A stretch of 64,000 nucleotides of DNA from Trebouxia sp. TZW2008. Lineage: Eukaryota > Chlorophyta > Trebouxiophyceae > Trebouxiales > Trebouxiaceae. The notes below the pieces were generated by a model. The model was not told the DNA's origin and made no database searches. It was given only the letters and a program-made list of their open reading frames with translations. Where the stretch lies: positions 124,001 to 188,000 of the forward strand of contig BDIU01000326.1 of assembly GCA_002118135.1 (NCBI GenBank), written 5' to 3'. Numbering within the stretch: position 1 is the first letter of the stretch; each line of letters starts with the position of its first letter. The position numbers and the translations under genes were made by a program. Shown in pieces: positions 57,901 to 62,138 of this stretch.

Positions 57901-60900
57901 TATGGCCATCAGATGCAAGATTTAGGCTTGCTCTGGTCTTGCAAGACTGACAAGCTGGCATAGCTTTCACGGGCTGTGACGAAAACTGACTCCAGACTGT
58001 AACTGTGACTGTTGCAAGTAAGCATTTATGCAGATTCTATTGAGTGAAAACCCTAATGGGGAGGGCTGCTTCATGCTGAGTGAAGCTACGGACTGCATCA
58101 AGCGTGTCATTGTTGATAGTGTGCACCTGCGCAGATTTCACTGAGTGAGACTCTGGTGTGGAGAGCAGCAGAAATGGTGCAGCGGCTGGACTTGGGCAGC
58201 CTCAGCGAGACAGCTGAAGGGGACCAGACGGAGGCTGCCACTGATGTGCCCATGCAGATGAGCCTTGTCTCCATCAGCAACCTGTCTGGCAAAGTCAGGT
58301 AACCTGTTACCTGTGGTGTCAGAGTCAGACCCATTCCTGACGTGACGCATCAGACATAAACACTGTATCTGCTCATCTGCAGCACTTGGAAATATTCAGC
58401 ATGCTACAAACTTGCATATTGTCTCAGGAGTTCTGGAGTGAGATTCAAACTTTCTTTGACCCTGAGTCAAAGAATCTTGCATGCTGTTTTCATGCGGCTG
58501 GATGGTCTGTCCTGCGCAAGAGCCTGCAATTTGGCCTTGCAATGACGTTCTCGGTGTGTGCAGTTTCCGAGGGGACTTGGCAGCCCGACCTAGGTGGGCA
58601 GGGCGCACCCTCTCCTGGGCCCTGGATATGGCCAACTTTGAGAACGTGCCAGTGCAGCTGACTGGCTTTGAGATGGAGAACAGTACCATGCTGTGGAGCG
58701 TCTTCATCTCTGAAGTTGGCCAAAACATCAAGGTCGGCCACCACTTTGGACATCACCCAAACATCACCACCAGCACAACTTTGTCAGCACAGAAATTAGG
58801 ATCCTCTACCAGCATTCCTGAAAGCAGAGTCTTGCAAAGCTGCATGTTACCATTGAGCATGCTTTCAATAGCAATGCAAGATGACACTGCGCACACCCAG
58901 CACAATTTGTTTCTCAAATCTGCAATGCCGGCCTGCATGCACAGCTGCATTGTAATTGGGTGTGCAAGGTGGTTTGCATGGCATGCAGGGACGGCTCGTA
59001 GCTGTTTGCCTGCCCTGTTTGCTTCCCTGCAGGGACTGCAGTATTACAACTGGGTACGCAAACGGGATGGCATGGCATAGAGCGGCAGCTTGTAGCCCTT
59101 TGTCTGCCCTGTTTGCTTCCTTACATATCGGAATCATGCAAGTGAGTTTGCATGGCGTGCATTTGCAATAAGTTTACCATACAAGTTGCACCCATGCAAT
59201 TGGGTTTGCATGGCGTGCAGGGACAGCTGGTGGGTGTGGCGCTGAGCTTCCTGCGCAATTTTGGCATCCTGAGTGGGGCAAGCGGGGTGCTTGGGGCTCT
59301 CAGCAGTGGGGTGGCCTCCGCCGCCTTGGACGACCGCTTTGCTGTGCAGCGTGCCCAGCAGAAGCAGGTATGCTGACAAAGCGTGCAAACACTGTGTGCC
59401 TATCACATCTGCCTTTGCCTTGACATCTGCTCTGTCTAGATGATTGCTATGGTGTGTTAAACTGCACCATGTTGTGTCAAACTGCACGTCAAGTTGTCTG
59501 CTTTTCAACAAGTTGTCATGCGTGTCAGAGGCAGAACTCAAACATGTATAGAGGCTTGTGCCATCGCAGACCTGTGCAGCATTCACCAACATTGCCAGCA
59601 AATGAGATACGCTGAGCATTGGTGGTATGTCATGTCTCACAGGCAGGTCATGTTCTGGACACCATATGCAGAAGGTGGTCCAGGTTGACTGCCTTTGCTT
59701 GAGAATTTGCTCATGCACACCAAAAGTGGCGTATATGTATTCATTTTCAAACGAGCATGTGGGTGCAGGAGCGCAACATTGAGGGTGTGGGTGACGGCAT
59801 GGTAGAGGGCGGGGCGGCCCTAGGTATGGGCATCTACCGCGGCTTCACTGGTCTGGTCACTAAGCCGGTGGAGGGAGCCAAAACCAAAGGAGTTGGAGGT
59901 CTGTCTTCTCATCTTGCCACCGCATCATGGCCACAGGGTGCACCAGCACACTTTTGCTTTGCCAACTCATGAGCAGCAACTGCTGCTTGCTGACAGATGC
60001 AGCATCAAAGGTGAACTCTGTCTGACCGATCAGACTAGCTGTTTCAATAGCAGGCTTGCTCAATAGGTCCTAAATTTTACTGTGCTTCACCAGCAAATGA
60101 CCTCAGCAGACTAGCAAGCACCAGCTGGAATGTATCAAACACATTCACATCCACTGCATGTCATGCATTGCAGGCTTCCTCAAAGGTGTGGGCAAGGGCG
60201 TGGTGGGAGCCATTGCACAACCCATCAGTGGAGGTCTGGACTTTGCCTCTTCAGCCTTTGAGGGCATTGACGCCAGCAAGGACCAGCTGATAGGGCGGCC
60301 ACGGGCAGGCACCACCAACAGGCGGCTCCGGCTGCCTCGAGCCATTGGTGGGGACGGCAAGATCACTTCCTTCCTTGGAAGCGATAGCACTGAGAAAGTG
60401 GTAAGCTGTTTGATGTTGCGCTCTTAGATCAAATGTAGACCACAAGCATGCAAGGCAGGTGGAGTCAAAAGTGCCGTAATATTGCCAAGTCCTTGCAAGC
60501 AGGTACAACGGGTACCAGTTCTTGTCAGGTCTCGAATCCTTGCTAGGCAGGTTTGAGCACATATCAAGCAAAATGTAGCAGTATAAGCAACATAATCCCT
60601 GAGCTACAAATCAGCAGTACACCATCTCCACATGGATCTATGCATATGAGCATCACTGACCTTTCAGTTGTGCCCTGGCACAATCCAACTGTGGTTTGCT
60701 TCCTCCAAGCGTGCCGGTGCAAATCTGGACAGCGACTATGCTGGTTCATTGCTTCATCAAGTTACAAACCTGTTCCCCTCTGGTGATGTTACTGATGGTG
60801 TGCATGACGAGCATGATCCTACACATGAATGTGAACAAAAGCATGATGATGCTAGTACTGGTGCTGGTACTGATGCTGTTGTTGATGCTGATGCTGATGA

Positions 60901-62101
60901 TGCATTTGAGCATGCATGAAAGGCGCGGGTAGCAGAGGTGGGGCAGGCTTTGCTGAGGAGGACACAAGACGCTGGGGGCCTGGGCCCACGCCGCAAGGGC
61001 AAGCGCAGCCGCTTCCACATGGATGCCTATGAGGAGCACAGGATACTGCCAGAGGTAATGTGCGGCACCTTGCTTCCAAAATCAAGTCACCAAGTGCATC
61101 TGTCTGATCTGCTTGCCACCCTGAAGCATCACATGGGTGCTTTCAAGGAACACATGCTGCTGAAGTTCTGTGCAGCCCCTTGCTTTCAAAGTCTGTGCGC
61201 CAGTTGTAACTGCATGTTCTGCTTGCCGGCTTGGACTTGGACTTCCACATGGATGCCTACAAGGAGCACAGGGTACTGCCAGAGGTATTGTGCTCCCTCG
61301 CTGAAATCAACAGCAACTGCGTCTGTCTGCATTGTTCTGTCCTGCGTCAATCTGAGCATTGTCAGAGTCAAGGAACTTTTCTGTACAAAAGTCAAGAAAT
61401 GTGGCATGCGTGTACCAATCTTGCATGCTGTACAATCAGGTTGGCTCAACTGCAGCAACAAGCATGACTTTGCTGCTGTACACCATCCTCCATGCCCCTG
61501 CAGATGTTGCTGCCTGACTATGTCAGTTGGCATCATTTGGCATGACGGTTGTAGTTGTCTGCATAGCTTTTTGAGTGTTGTATGTGTATTTGTTTCTGTA
61601 TGTGTTTTCATGTGTGTTGGCTCTGGCACCGTTCAGCCTGATGATTGGCATCACCCCAACTTGTTGCTTGCCCCATCCAAGTTTGCCTCCTGACGCCTGT
61701 TCTTCTCATCTGTCAACAAATAGTATTTGTGACCAACAGCTGCATCATGAAGCGTGTTACTGTCCTCTGTCAACAAGCGTGGCTTGTGTGCAATGCAGGA
61801 TCAAGTGGTGATTCTGACCAACAGGTGCATCATGAAGCTGCGGGCGCCTGGGTTTGCTCAGGTGCACAAGGCTGCTGAGGCGGGCACCTCCCCAACCGCC
61901 ATCATAGACGTCCCACCCGCAGAAGTGCGCTGGGCCATCCCCTGGCAGGTATGCCTACTGCTGTTGCTGCTGCTCCTCTTGCTGTTGCTACTGCTGGTGG
62001 TGTGGCCATTTTTGGTGTTGCTGCTGCTGTTGCTGCTCTGGTTGCTGCTATTGCTGCTGCTGTTGCTCTTACACTCACTGTTGCCACTGCTGTTGCTTTC
62101 G

Positions 62102-62138
<37 letters not shown>

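Larger units (their letters stand above)
52811..58298 (+). other. VPS13: VPS13 exons 66-73
   Basis: Exons 52811-52943, 54049-54251, 54604-54686, 55287-55454, 55987-56095, 56482-56743, 57271-57421 and 58135-58298, residues about 3950-4373. Blocks are APYLLENRTPHPFHYRQAG, AYSAAGFAWQITEKP, SFGMLDVSIVDHLPEELMAV, VQTLQIDDQLSASRFPVVLSP and LVWRAAEMVQRLDLG, all in the order seen just before the VPS13 C-terminal domain. Exon 66 uses a weak GTTTTG donor and is the least certain. Exons 67 and 72 each lie in arrays of five copies. Confidence 0.88.
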
